The translations under genes and the position numbers were made by a program. Positions 22,083-31,861 of a stretch of 64,000 bases of DNA are shown here, in pieces. Below the pieces are notes generated by a model. It saw only the letters and a program-made list of their open reading frames with translations, did no database searches and was not told the origin of the DNA. Origin of the DNA: Penicillium oxalicum (Eukaryota; Ascomycota; Eurotiomycetes; Eurotiales; Aspergillaceae); NCBI RefSeq assembly GCF_001723175.1, contig NC_064651.1, positions 1,116,001-1,180,000 of the forward strand, written 5' to 3'. The first letter of the stretch is position 1. Each line of letters opens with the position of its first letter.

Positions 22083-23542
22083 CTCGGGTCATCACCGCCG
22101 GGAATTCGAGAAGCGATCAATGTTTTCACCTCGTCGGGCATACCGGCGAGAATGTCAGCCGATTATAAATGGCATTAGAAGAAGACTGAATGCAAAGTCC
22201 GTTGATCGAGAACCAAAGAAGAGCATCGAGCGCCAAGCACGAGGCCCCCCACTTGGGTCGGAATGCTCGCGCTCTGATTGGACGAGACGAAACAGAGCTT
22301 TGCGCTAATGCAAGTTGCTGACAGCACTAGTCTGATTCGGGTACCAGAGGGGACTGGCACCATCGACTGCGCCGCCAGATAACTTGAATCGACCAAAGGT
22401 GTCTATTAGTAAGACACGGGCGATTTTCATGATGATCGACGAGAGCACAGCCAGGTTCCAGACAGAGAAGATTCTTGAGACCAGCTGAAACGGTGTTTTG
22501 ATAGTTGATCGCGCTGCCACGATGAAGTATAGATGCTAGTGCGGTGGAAATACTGATTTTTGAATCTTCTGACAGAAATACTCGATGGCAAAGGGAGACA
22601 GTGCATATGAACTTGAGAGATGCATCAAACAATGACGCAAGACTTTCCATACAACTTGGCCAAGCTATTCTATTCGAGGCGGTCGACTAGATTTCTGACG
22701 TCGAGTTAAGCAAGATAGAGCACACCAGGATGGACCAATCCAACACAGCGCCTACCGGCTACAGCCTCCAACAGCGTATATTAGTAATCACTAATATCAA
22801 AAATATGAAAGAATCTTGTAATGATCAGAATGGGAAAGTGGTACATTGGCGTTTTGCTTTCTTGACGAGCTGTGCAATCAGAAAGGGAAACAGGAAGGGC
22901 ATCGGTTACCTCCAAATTGATACAGAGCGTACGCCATTCAATCTTAAGGCAGGAGTTTGCTACGCAGAGGATGAGCATGTTCAGACTGTTGCGTACCAAG
23001 TTAACGCAGACACCAGGATTTCCCAATCTTGATCACGAGGCTCGGGGTCTTCCGCAGCGGGACCGACGCGGACAGGAGTCGAGACCGTTCTGGTCTTCAC
23101 GATCTGAAATCTCGGACACGCGTTCCGCTCGCCAGTGGACCCTGTCCGCTCATTCGGTCTCAATGCCAGTATCAGCGTGCACAATTTATTCCACAGCACT
23201 AATAACCCTAAATCTATCTGGAGAGGGAAGCGACGGCAGTAGATTTCCAAATATCATTCATTCATTCATCCATCTTGGTTCAGTAGCCAAGTAGTTTCGG
23301 GAGTTATAGTATTAACTAAATCAAACAGGACGCCAGATCCCAGGAAAAAGAACCCCAGACAAGGTGGGGAAAATCTCAAGGTCTAGAAACACATGCCGTG
23401 TATCACACCGACCAGAGAAGCGGGAGGTGGGAAGTGCAGGGACGAGTAAAAGACGAGAGAGACCCTGCTCTAATCAACGCATTACCGTTCAACTCCCCTT
23501 CTTCCACAATGTCCCCCTCATGCTGTACAGGCGAAGACCACT
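22083..23542. other. Intergenic spacer upstream of bZIP gene
   Basis: The spacer holds the bZIP promoter and the 3' flank of the aegerolysin gene. Minus-strand ORFs at 22305-22520 and 22781-23026 show short hydrophobic stretches (for example WNLAVL) that may be remnants of a decayed gene, but no family is recognised. Confidence 0.4.
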
Positions 23543-24080
23543 CTACTTCTTCGCATCCTTCTCGCGAATGTCCACAAAGACATGTCCCAACGGACCTGCC
23601 TGTGGACTCCATCCCCCATGCTCGATGCGGTACTTGGAATTGTCGTCAAGCACCTCGACCAGATTGTGGTATTCTCCTCCACGATTCTCCCAGTGGAGCT
23701 CGCAAATCTTGGTGTCGCCGTGGAAGAGATCCAGGCGACCTTCACTGCCGCGGCGGCCACGGGCACAGATCTCGCCGACGCCATCGGCTTCGATGGTCAT
23801 ATAGTCGATCTCGTCTTCAGTGAGAGACTTGCGGCGGTTGTTGGGGTCTTGGAATTCACCACTGTGAGGGGACGAAGATTGATGTCAGTCAGGTTGGAAC
23901 AGAACACCTCGCCATGCTACTGATTTGTTCTCTTTATTTTCCTCCATTAGAGACAGGAGGCGGGGGACTACCGTACCCTTCAATGACGGTGTTCTGGACG
24001 GTGATCTCGCCATCCTTCAGATGGTCGCGGATGTGGAAGGAGACCCATTGGGAATTGTAGTTGTTCAGCTCCTCTTCCAT
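23543..24080 (-). CDS. Aegerolysin family protein (Asp-hemolysin-like)
   Basis: Two exons on the minus strand (24080-23977, 23861-23543; a 115-nt GT-AG intron in phase 2) encode 140 residues, almost the length of known Asp-hemolysin-type proteins. No signal peptide is present, as in the family. Diagnostic features are the SFHIRDHLKDG start, the IDYMTIEADG core, the GRLDLFHGDTKICELHW strand block and the PLGHVFVDI end. Aegerolysins are beta-sandwich proteins that bind membrane lipids such as ceramide phosphoethanolamine-rich rafts; some are hemolytic, and some act with a separate pore-forming partner. I see no MACPF partner gene in this window. Expression in relatives is often linked to sporulation or fruiting. 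A TATATAAA lies about 140 bp upstream. Intron boundaries are my best reading; the donor could shift slightly. Confidence 0.88.
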
Positions 24081-26942
24081 GATGAATGTCTGTGATGCAC
24101 GAGGAAGTATATGTGCGAGAGAGAAGAGAAAGAGGTGGAGATGTAGTGTTTGATAGACTTGTTCAATGATCCAAAGATCAATGAAGATGGGGAACGGACT
24201 GTGTTGTAGATCTACGTTTATATAGAAGAGCCAGAATGCGGGGTAAGTCTGAAGTGAGGCTGGTATGTCCACTCGTCCCGTCAGCCTACCGGCTCCTACC
24301 AGTTGGCCTCCAGTTGGCTCCCAAGTTGGGGGGATCGTCTGGTGGTGAAGGGAGAGGAAGTGGTTCCGGTGGTCGTGTGATGACTCGTACATGCGATTCC
24401 TCTGCTGATGCTGTGGTGCTCCCGACCAACTGCCAGTCGCGGTTGACCCACTTGCAGCCCCGCTCTGCTGCAGCTACAGCTCCTGAGTGGCCAATAGTAT
24501 CTTACATGCCATGGGACCACCAGCCGGGTACATGCTTTAAGTACAGTACACTTGGAGCTGTGACTTGTCGGATTCGCTCGATTTTGCGGGGGAAATGCAT
24601 CATCGACTGCGAAGAGGCAGTAGTCTTGTCAATCATAGAAAACGGGGCTCGATCCCCCCCCCCGGATCGGAGCTACGACTTTTGTGAGAGAAAAGGCGAC
24701 TCACAAGTTACAAAAAGGAGGAATGCGTCAAGACAGCTGGGTGAAAGTGACTGCGAAGAGGCCGGGGTCTCTTGGCCCATGCCTCAATCATTCCGGAAGG
24801 AGGGGGCGGACCGTACGATCCCGAATCAACAACCGATAGTCGTGCAATTTCGTAGTCTCTCGTGCCCCGGCATTCTCAAAGGACAAGCCGGGCCATCCGC
24901 ACATCGTCCCACTCGTTGATCTCTGTTGATCTTGTTGTACGTGTACATACCGGTGGCGAGACCTCAAGTACCTCCGACGGTTCCAAGGATCACCCTGGTC
25001 TGGTGAACTTTGCCAGAAAGTCAGAAAAAGCCAACTGAGTCCAAAGGGTCCCAAACCCCCTCATTCTGAGCTCACGTGCATCTCTTCCCCATTTTCCAGG
25101 CTTGGGCTGGCCTGCAGTCTCCGTTGTCCATGTCCCGCAGGGAGTACAGAAGCAGCAGCAGATCAAGTCCCTCGCCAGAACGAGGAATGCGCGACAGCCC
25201 TTCGTAATCGAGATCGCCGGGGCTGATTGGTGCCAGCCAGAAGGGCATGGCGTAGGTGCCGTTGCGAAGAAGCTATTGTTGTCGACCACGAGAAGACTTC
25301 CGACCCGCTGGAACTAGACTTTCCCCTTCTTCCGGCAGTTCGGGTATCCGAAACCTGTACTTCACACGGAGAAGGGAAAGAAGAAGTCATGAAACATTAG
25401 ATCAACATTACAATCCTCCGTGAGTGGATTTCACGGTTCTCTGAACATACGTGCCCTGCATCCACCGGGTCGAAACGGGAGAATGATCCGCGTACTGAGG
25501 TAACCAAGCGATGTTCAAAGACTTGGGTGGCTAGCTTCCAATTATTGTGCACGACAAGCGTCTCGTTGCTCGCCCTGGCTGAGATTAAAGGAAGATTCCA
25601 ACTATAGAATGACATTTTAGCCGATTGAGCCCCGCGCGCCAACGAGCCAACCCAGTTGACTGGATAGCATGATGAAATTCTTGATCGCAGTGTTTTCACT
25701 GTTCCTAGTCGAGCAATGGATCGAGGTGGAGGGAACAGATTCATCCAGACCACAGGAGTAACCCGACACCGATCGCGGTCGCTGGCGATCTGAGTGGACC
25801 ATATCTTTGCAGTTTCAAGGCGCAACTTATCATTTACGTGAAGCATACATTGACCAGGATATGAGCATCTTCAATTGCGAAAGAGGTCTGCACAGCTGAC
25901 TGGACGCGGAAGGGATTTCCAACGCGGACACCGCCATAGTTACGACATCACTGCGCGGCCTGACGCCGATCGCGTACACACACGATCTCGTTGCAGCAGA
26001 CTCAACCCCGCAGGCAGGATCAATTAATTGATGGATCGCGTCATGGTCCTTGCTGTGACAGCCAACGTCGTCGATCAAAATGCAGTGATTTCCGTCGTCA
26101 GTCCTCGTACTCGAGAGCAATATTTATTTTTCAATAACTCCAAGTGCAGATCCAATATGTGGCCCTCTGAGCAGGACCGCGTGAACCTCGACCCGTGATG
26201 GAGCCGGGGGGTAAGACTCAGGCCCTGATTGTTGAACAAGAATTCAGCTAGAGTGGACGTGGAAGCTTTGCTATTCCGGTCAAGCAACTTTATTCAATTG
26301 TGGTTAACAGACTGCAAACTGTATACACAACGCAGTATATTTTATAGTCCTCACTGGAGCCTGCGTCAGAAAAGAGTTGCTCACCAAGGTCGCAGGCTTG
26401 ACATGGGTACCGACGAAGCCTTCAAACTCGCATCGAAAGCTATATGTTAGGTTACCTTGAGCGGGTGTACTGGACCAAACACTATCCAGGCCCAAGACGT
26501 CAATTCTGATGGCTATGACCAGTCAGAATCTATCAATTTCAATTCATTTCCGTCTCGTCTGGCCCTCATTGAGTTCACGCCAGGTACTGAACCGATTCAA
26601 AAGCAACCCGATCGGGAATGATCATGCATCACTATGACTTGCTTGCTCGTGGCCAAACAGAAAAAAAAAAATTAAAATCCACAGAATCCAAGAGCGTGAC
26701 CAATCCTCCATGAAGTGTCTGGCCATGGGATTCTATCCCCTTCCTAAAAATGGACAGCCCACTGCCGGACCGTATCGGCACTTGAATCGTCGCGACGGCT
26801 TCTGCTGCAGTTTCCACACTTCAGGTGGATCCCCCCCGGCTCTCTCCCGGCTCTTTGACCACCAACCGCCCCAACGAGGGCCTTTGAGCTTTATTTTTAT
26901 TTCAAGTCCAGCCTTTTAACCTGGTCTGGAATCTCCCAGATA
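24081..26942. other. 2.9-kb divergent spacer, aegerolysin / methyltransferase
   Basis: This is the largest spacer of the accessory part. It contains several ORFs up to 227 codons (for example 24236-24919 plus, 25397-25846 minus) but none shows a domain, splice pattern or codon use like nearby genes. A run of ten C lies near 24653-24662. I see no RNA gene. Confidence 0.45.
24217..24224 (-). promoter_or_regulatory. TATA box of the aegerolysin gene
   Basis: A TATATAAA octamer on the minus strand lies about 140 bp before the ATG at 24080, followed by a purine/pyrimidine-rich leader with repeated agagaa-like text. Confidence 0.55.
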
Positions 26943-28117
26943 ATGGTCCAAAGTTCCGAATCCCAAGCTCACCCCGGGGGCGGGGGTCGCCTGTTAAACA
27001 CCTTTCTGAATCGGTGAGTGCGAGGATTTTCACACATCTCTCTAGTCCTCTGGCCTTGACCACTTTTCTCCCTCCTTTCCCTGGAACACAAAGACTCCTG
27101 GATTAGATTCCTGACAATTCTCTACTTCTTCATCAAGTCCCGTGGAAGACCACAGCTCAGCATGGTCGGATCTCTGGGACGCCGGCGAAAGTAACCTCTG
27201 GGATCGAGGGAAACCTTCGCCGGCCCTGATCGACTTGGTTGAACAGCAAACGCCCCTTTTGAGCCCTCTCACTCCGACGGGGAGGCGTAAAAGGGCTCTT
27301 GTTCCGGTACGTCATCATTCTGAATACCACTTCTACCTACTATCAAGTACATACACGGACCCGTATGTGCAGTGCTGTAGGATTGTAGAGCCGGGAGCAC
27401 AGAGGAATGGGCGACGAAACGACGGGCTGACTTGCTGCTGTATCCGATGGATCTCAGGGGTGTGGTCGGGGGTATGACGTGGTGATGCTTGCGCTGCATG
27501 GCTTTGATGCCTGTGGACTGGAGATCTCCGAGACGGCGGTTCAAGAGGCTAGGAGATACGCGGCGGATGTAATGGCTCGTCCGCCTGCGGACTATTTTGG
27601 ACCTCAGTATCGTCCGCCTTCAAGTCCTGGCTCGGTGACGTTTGTGAAAGGCGACTTTTTGAATCCTGCGTGGAGTGTTGAGGAAGGAGCTGATGGGTCG
27701 AACGCGTTTGATCTGGTCTATGACTATACTGTGAGTGAAGGTTGCAGGAATGCTCGTTCCCGGCGCTGATCCGAGATCCAGTTTCTGTGTGCGCTTCACC
27801 CTCGAAAAAGACCAGACTGGGCAGCAGGCATGTCTCGAGTGATCAAATCTCAGGGTCTCCTGATCTGCTTGGAATTTCCGATGTACAAAGACCCAAGACT
27901 TGCAGGTCCCCCATGGGGATTGAAAGGCGTTCACTGGAACCTACTTGTGAAGGGAGGTAACGGTGAGATTACTGGAGAGGTGGCGGATGACGGGAAAGAG
28001 AAAAATGATTGTGATTCAGAAACTGGAAACTTTCAGAGACTTCTGTATATCAAGCCACCGCGTTCTTACGAAGTGGCCAGGGGGACGGACATGATCAGCG
28101 TGTACATTCGAAAATAA
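26943..28117 (+). CDS. TPMT-family SAM-dependent thiol methyltransferase
   Basis: Four exons (26943-27013, 27138-27306, 27458-27730, 27782-28117) with GT-AG introns encode 282 residues. The segment WSDLWDAGESNLWDRGKPSP is the classic N-terminal block of thiopurine/thiol methyltransferase-like proteins. The SAM motif I VPGCGRGYDV spans the second splice site. CGLEISETAVQEAR is motif post-I, and FDLVYDYTFLCALHP is motif II, crossing the third splice site. The C-terminus ends with FPMYKDPRLAGPPWG and a variable loop. Fungal members methylate small thiols, halides or thiocyanate, or sulphide-containing metabolites; the substrate is not known here. It is cytosolic. Its stop is only 37 bp from the stop of the convergent carboxylate-transporter gene, so the two 3' UTRs probably overlap. 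Confidence 0.88.
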
Positions 28118-28154
28118 GACCCTATTTTTGACCCGATGCCGAGCCTCTCTGTCT

Positions 28155-29910
28155 CTATCTTTTCTGATCAGCCATTTCAATTACCTCATCCCGAGGTTTG
28201 TGGTCCTCGCCCTGCTCCAGGTCCACAGTCTTCGCACTGGCATGCTCATCAATTGCATTGACAACGAGCTCGAATCGGCGACCGCGCTTCTCTGGCCCCA
28301 GAGCCGTGGTGATGATGATTCCGACGGCAATGATCGCAGTCGCAATACCCATGACCGGACCGTAGGCCGAAGCCCGGCCCCCTGACGGGATGCTGATCCA
28401 TGTAGATTCGGCAATCGCATTCACAATCTGCGCCGAAGGCGAGCTGATCATATTACCAACCTGGTATGTAATTCCTGGGAAAGATGATCGGAAGGCAGGT
28501 GGGGAGAGCTCGTTCAGATGGATTGGAATAACTCCCCATGCACCTTGGACAAAGAACTGCATGAAGAAGCCGCTGGCACTGAGCGATGCTTCGTCAGTTG
28601 GCAGGATCCACGCAGGAATGAGAAGTGCCGAGATCAGGGCCGCCACGACAATAGCGCGGCGCCGTCCGACAAACTGTGATAGGTAGCCGATGACTGTTCC
28701 CCCGACACAGGCCCCAGTTTTCATCAAGATCGACGCTCTTGAAGCCCCGGAATTGTTCATTTTCTTTTGCGTGAGCATGAAGGTGGTGTATGAGTCTTGT
28801 GAGGTGTGGGAGTAGTAGTTGAACTGCAGGGAAAAAAAGGCGTAGAATTAGCCAACCGGTCAAACACGCCGTGGGAGGGGAGAAGGAACAAAGTCTTACC
28901 CAAGTCATGAGGAAAACGCAATAAACGCACATCTTCCATTCTTTGGCCAGCATCAGTTTGATCTCTTTGCCGAATTCGCCAGCGCTCATGTTCCTCTTTC
29001 CTGCCTTTTTCGCCTCAATAAACTGTTTCGACTCGGGAAAGAAGATGCGAATGATGCCGATACCAATGGAGATTCCCGCTAGTGGGACAAATTTCAGTAT
29101 TTGCTTGCTATCCATCAAAGGGAGGTTTCTTGTCTTTTCTCACCTGCCGCCCAGAAAACGGTCTTCCAGCTGTCCGTGGAGCCGCCGACTCCAAGATTGG
29201 CACATGCCGCCAACACATATCCAAGCGAGTACCCTTGCTGCAGAATTCCAGACATGAGTCCTCTGGCATTCACTCTGTCGAGATTAACCCACGACTGTCA
29301 GCCTCCTCGTTGAAAACGGTCACCAATCGGTGCAGTGAAATCAGCGAATAACTCACGGGCAGTGCTCCAACGCCATGGCAATGGCATTTCCATAAACTCC
29401 ACCCATAAACAGGCCAAAGAGACTTCGGACTGCTAGAAATTGCTGAAAAGTCCGACTGTAGATGGTCGCAATTTGCAGAATTCCGAGTACAATCATGTTC
29501 AGCACCATGGGCCATTTGCGACCGTACTTATCACCAGCGAATCCGAAAAAGGCAGCCCCGACACTTCGCAGGAGTAAGGTTAGCGTGATCGCGGTTGAGA
29601 TGTCAGTCTTTGAGCGACCATAGTAATCCGCAAGCTTCTTTGTCTGGATTGACAGCGCATGGAAATCAAATGCATCGGCTGTCCACGCGGCAAGTCCGAC
29701 GAGGAAGAAGACCCAGTCTCGAGCAGAAAGTTGTGCCATCAGACCGATGGGATTCTGAATAGGTTCTGGAGCCTGCCATTCCGCGCGAGTCTCACCAAAC
29801 TCGTTAGTGATTTCCACACGTTGTTTCCAGACAAAAAGATCCGCAAAAGACTGGCGTGCGGTCGCGACGATGCCCTTTGGAATCGGTTCCGCGGGCTCAT
29901 TGGAAGCCAT
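28155..29910 (-). CDS. JEN-family monocarboxylate/dicarboxylate:proton symporter (MFS)
   Basis: Four exons on the minus strand (29910-29357, 29274-29144, 29078-28900, 28823-28155) encode 510 residues. The last exon starts inside the JEN signature NYYSHTSQDSYTT (about residues 290-302), which fits the NxxSHxSQDxxxT consensus of yeast Jen1. Twelve membrane segments are expected; the visible ones include the start near WVFFLVGLAAWTADAFDFHA, the MFS loop GDKYGRKWP and GRRRAIVVAALISA. The family imports lactate, pyruvate or dicarboxylates with protons across the plasma membrane and in relatives is glucose-repressed. The ATG at 29910 is preferred: the upstream in-frame extension lacks an ATG and reads as leader. 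Two CCGGGG words that fit a CreA site lie about 730 and 750 bp upstream. Confidence 0.9.
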
Positions 29911-31861
29911 TGCGCAGTAGTAGTCCACTGGTCTTTGAAAATGAGCACTAACAGACGGAAGACTTGGGGAAACAGACAAGGAAAGACTTGATCTTGTGAA
30001 TATTCCTTAGTCCGTCGGCTTACATCTCTTCCATTTATACTCCCCCATTGCTGACTCTCCTCGCGCTCGAGCACCTTCTCATACTTTGCGCCTTTGCATT
30101 CCTATCCCGCATTTCTGTGCCAGTCGAGACCCAGTAGCGCGCTCACCCCAGAAGGTCTCACAGGGGTCCCACGCGGGGTGAACAGATGCGATGCTACTCC
30201 GCTGGCAGGCCAAGACCTTGCCAAGCATCTCGGCCTGCCACACCTTCCAATACGAAGGCCCGATGTGGTGTCTTGCCGTTGTTGGCTTTTCACCCGCCGC
30301 CTTGGTCGAGCAGCAACTCCTGCCCCAAGATCCTTTCGGGGCTTGGCTGGCGTGGTGATAACCCCAGTTCTGATATGGAAATCCGATATTCGGCGGGACA
30401 TAACCAATGGTGTCGGAGTAAGCACGGCCGCTTGGTGGATGTTTGCGGTGCAAATGTGACGGAGAGGCCGATCCCAAAGTATCATCTGCCTTGTATGTGT
30501 CGAATTTTAGTTTGGTGGTGTTTTCGGAAGATGGCCGCAGGTGGATCGAGCGGTCTTGTCAGCGAGGCGTCAGATGAATTTGCGTTTTCTCTATGGCTAG
30601 GTGGTCAGAAGGATTGCACTTCCATACCTAAGAAGCTCCGGGGTGATGCACTGTATCCCGTCCGGGGCGGCAAATACCTAGGTATCCCTCTGACATTCAC
30701 AATGCCCACGTCCGTCCTACTTGTGACTAGCAAAGTCAATTTAGGTAGGCGAAGCTCGGTACAGTAGATTTCAATTCGGAGTCCCTCCATCGGAGAGTCA
30801 ACAGGCAGTTAGTATCTCACATGTCCCATTGTGCAAGTGTGTCTCTGGCCATGGCAACAGTTCTGAATGGCCGAAGAGGGTGCGTCCGGGCAAAGATACT
30901 CTGTCGCTTTGCGGAGAGGTCTTGTGTTTTTTCCTCTGTGATCATTTTCAATTTGGTGGTTTAAAATTTCAAGCAGTTACTTGTGCGAGGGGCCGAGACC
31001 ACCGGGTGGTGCTTGGAGGTAGAAGGCCGCAATCGCCTGGAATGGACGGTAGTGACCACCATATCAGTTGAGAGTATATGTAGATGAATTTGCAAAAAGT
31101 GACGCGGGTCTCCAGACTTCAAGATCCAATTTCAATGTGGACCACAAGTCGTTTAATCATTCTAGGAACGAAAGACATTGCGATGCAGTGAAGAAATCAT
31201 AAATCTTTTGACCTCTGAAATGACCCCCAAACCAAACCAATCGTCTGCGAAAAGTCTTCTCACGATCCGTCTGCTCAACCGCCAAGAAGGCGATAGTAGT
31301 ACGTATGTCGGCGTCTCGCGCTTTCAACCAGTCCCGACTCGTGACGAGTCCAGTAGACAGATCACGTGAAGAGAGACGGTTCTCCCAGCTTGTGTAATTG
31401 GAGGAGTTGGGGCGCTGAATCTCAGGCAATTACAGTCGGGCGGTCAGACGGGCGGTCACCAACTCGATGACCGATTGCTCCTGCAGCTGCCCAGCGGTCG
31501 ATGACGTACACCGCCTCGTTCTGGGCTTTGCCGTGGACCTCTCGATGCCAGCTTTCCGAACCTCCACATGTTGTCCTTCCGCCCTGCACCGTACCCCTGT
31601 TTCACGTGATCTCCCCCCATAAGCGACACCTCAGCAACGACAGCAGCGGACCTCCTGAGGTCACTTGCGTATCTCCAGATTGTCCCCCCCCCTCTCTCTC
31701 CCATATCCCCTCCTCTAACTCTCTCCATCTCCCAGACTTTCTTTTTGACCTCACTTCTGCGTCTGCCTCTCTCACGATTCCCCCTTTTCTTTCACTCATT
31801 CTGGTTTTCTTGCGAGGCGTTAATTCGGAGGCACCAGGTCGTGCAGCCGGCCTAAGTAAAT
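29911..31861. promoter_or_regulatory. 2-kb divergent promoter, JEN-type transporter / clathrin heavy chain
   Basis: No convincing coding ORF. A 193-codon ORF (30186-30767, plus) overlaps antisense ORFs and lacks any domain. CCGGGG motifs occur at 30638-30643 and 30662-30667. The last 150 bp before the clathrin start are C/T-rich, as in leaders of highly expressed fungal genes. Confidence 0.45.
30638..30667. promoter_or_regulatory. Paired CreA-type carbon-repressor motifs (putative)
   Basis: Two CCGGGG words, 24 bp apart, match the SYGGRG consensus bound by the CreA repressor. Paired sites are more likely to work than single ones. The nearest plausible target is the JEN-type transporter, but the distance (about 730-750 bp) and chance frequency keep this tentative. 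Confidence 0.3.

Noticed and set aside
24630..24670. Possible T-arm-like text (ggggctcgatcccc)
   Set aside because: The flanks do not fold into a tRNA; it is next to a poly-C run and is probably chance.
24236..24919. 227-codon ORF upstream of the aegerolysin gene
   Set aside because: It covers the aegerolysin promoter and TATA region; the translation shows no ordered domain and codon use is unlike nearby genes.
17364..29910. Classic secondary-metabolite gene cluster
   Set aside because: A bZIP, a reductase, a methyltransferase and a transporter are present, but there is no polyketide synthase, peptide synthetase, terpene cyclase or similar backbone enzyme, and the transporter is a JEN-type nutrient importer.
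30186..30767. 193-codon plus-strand ORF in the JEN/clathrin spacer
   Set aside because: It overlaps other frames, has mixed composition and no domain, and lies where two promoters are expected.
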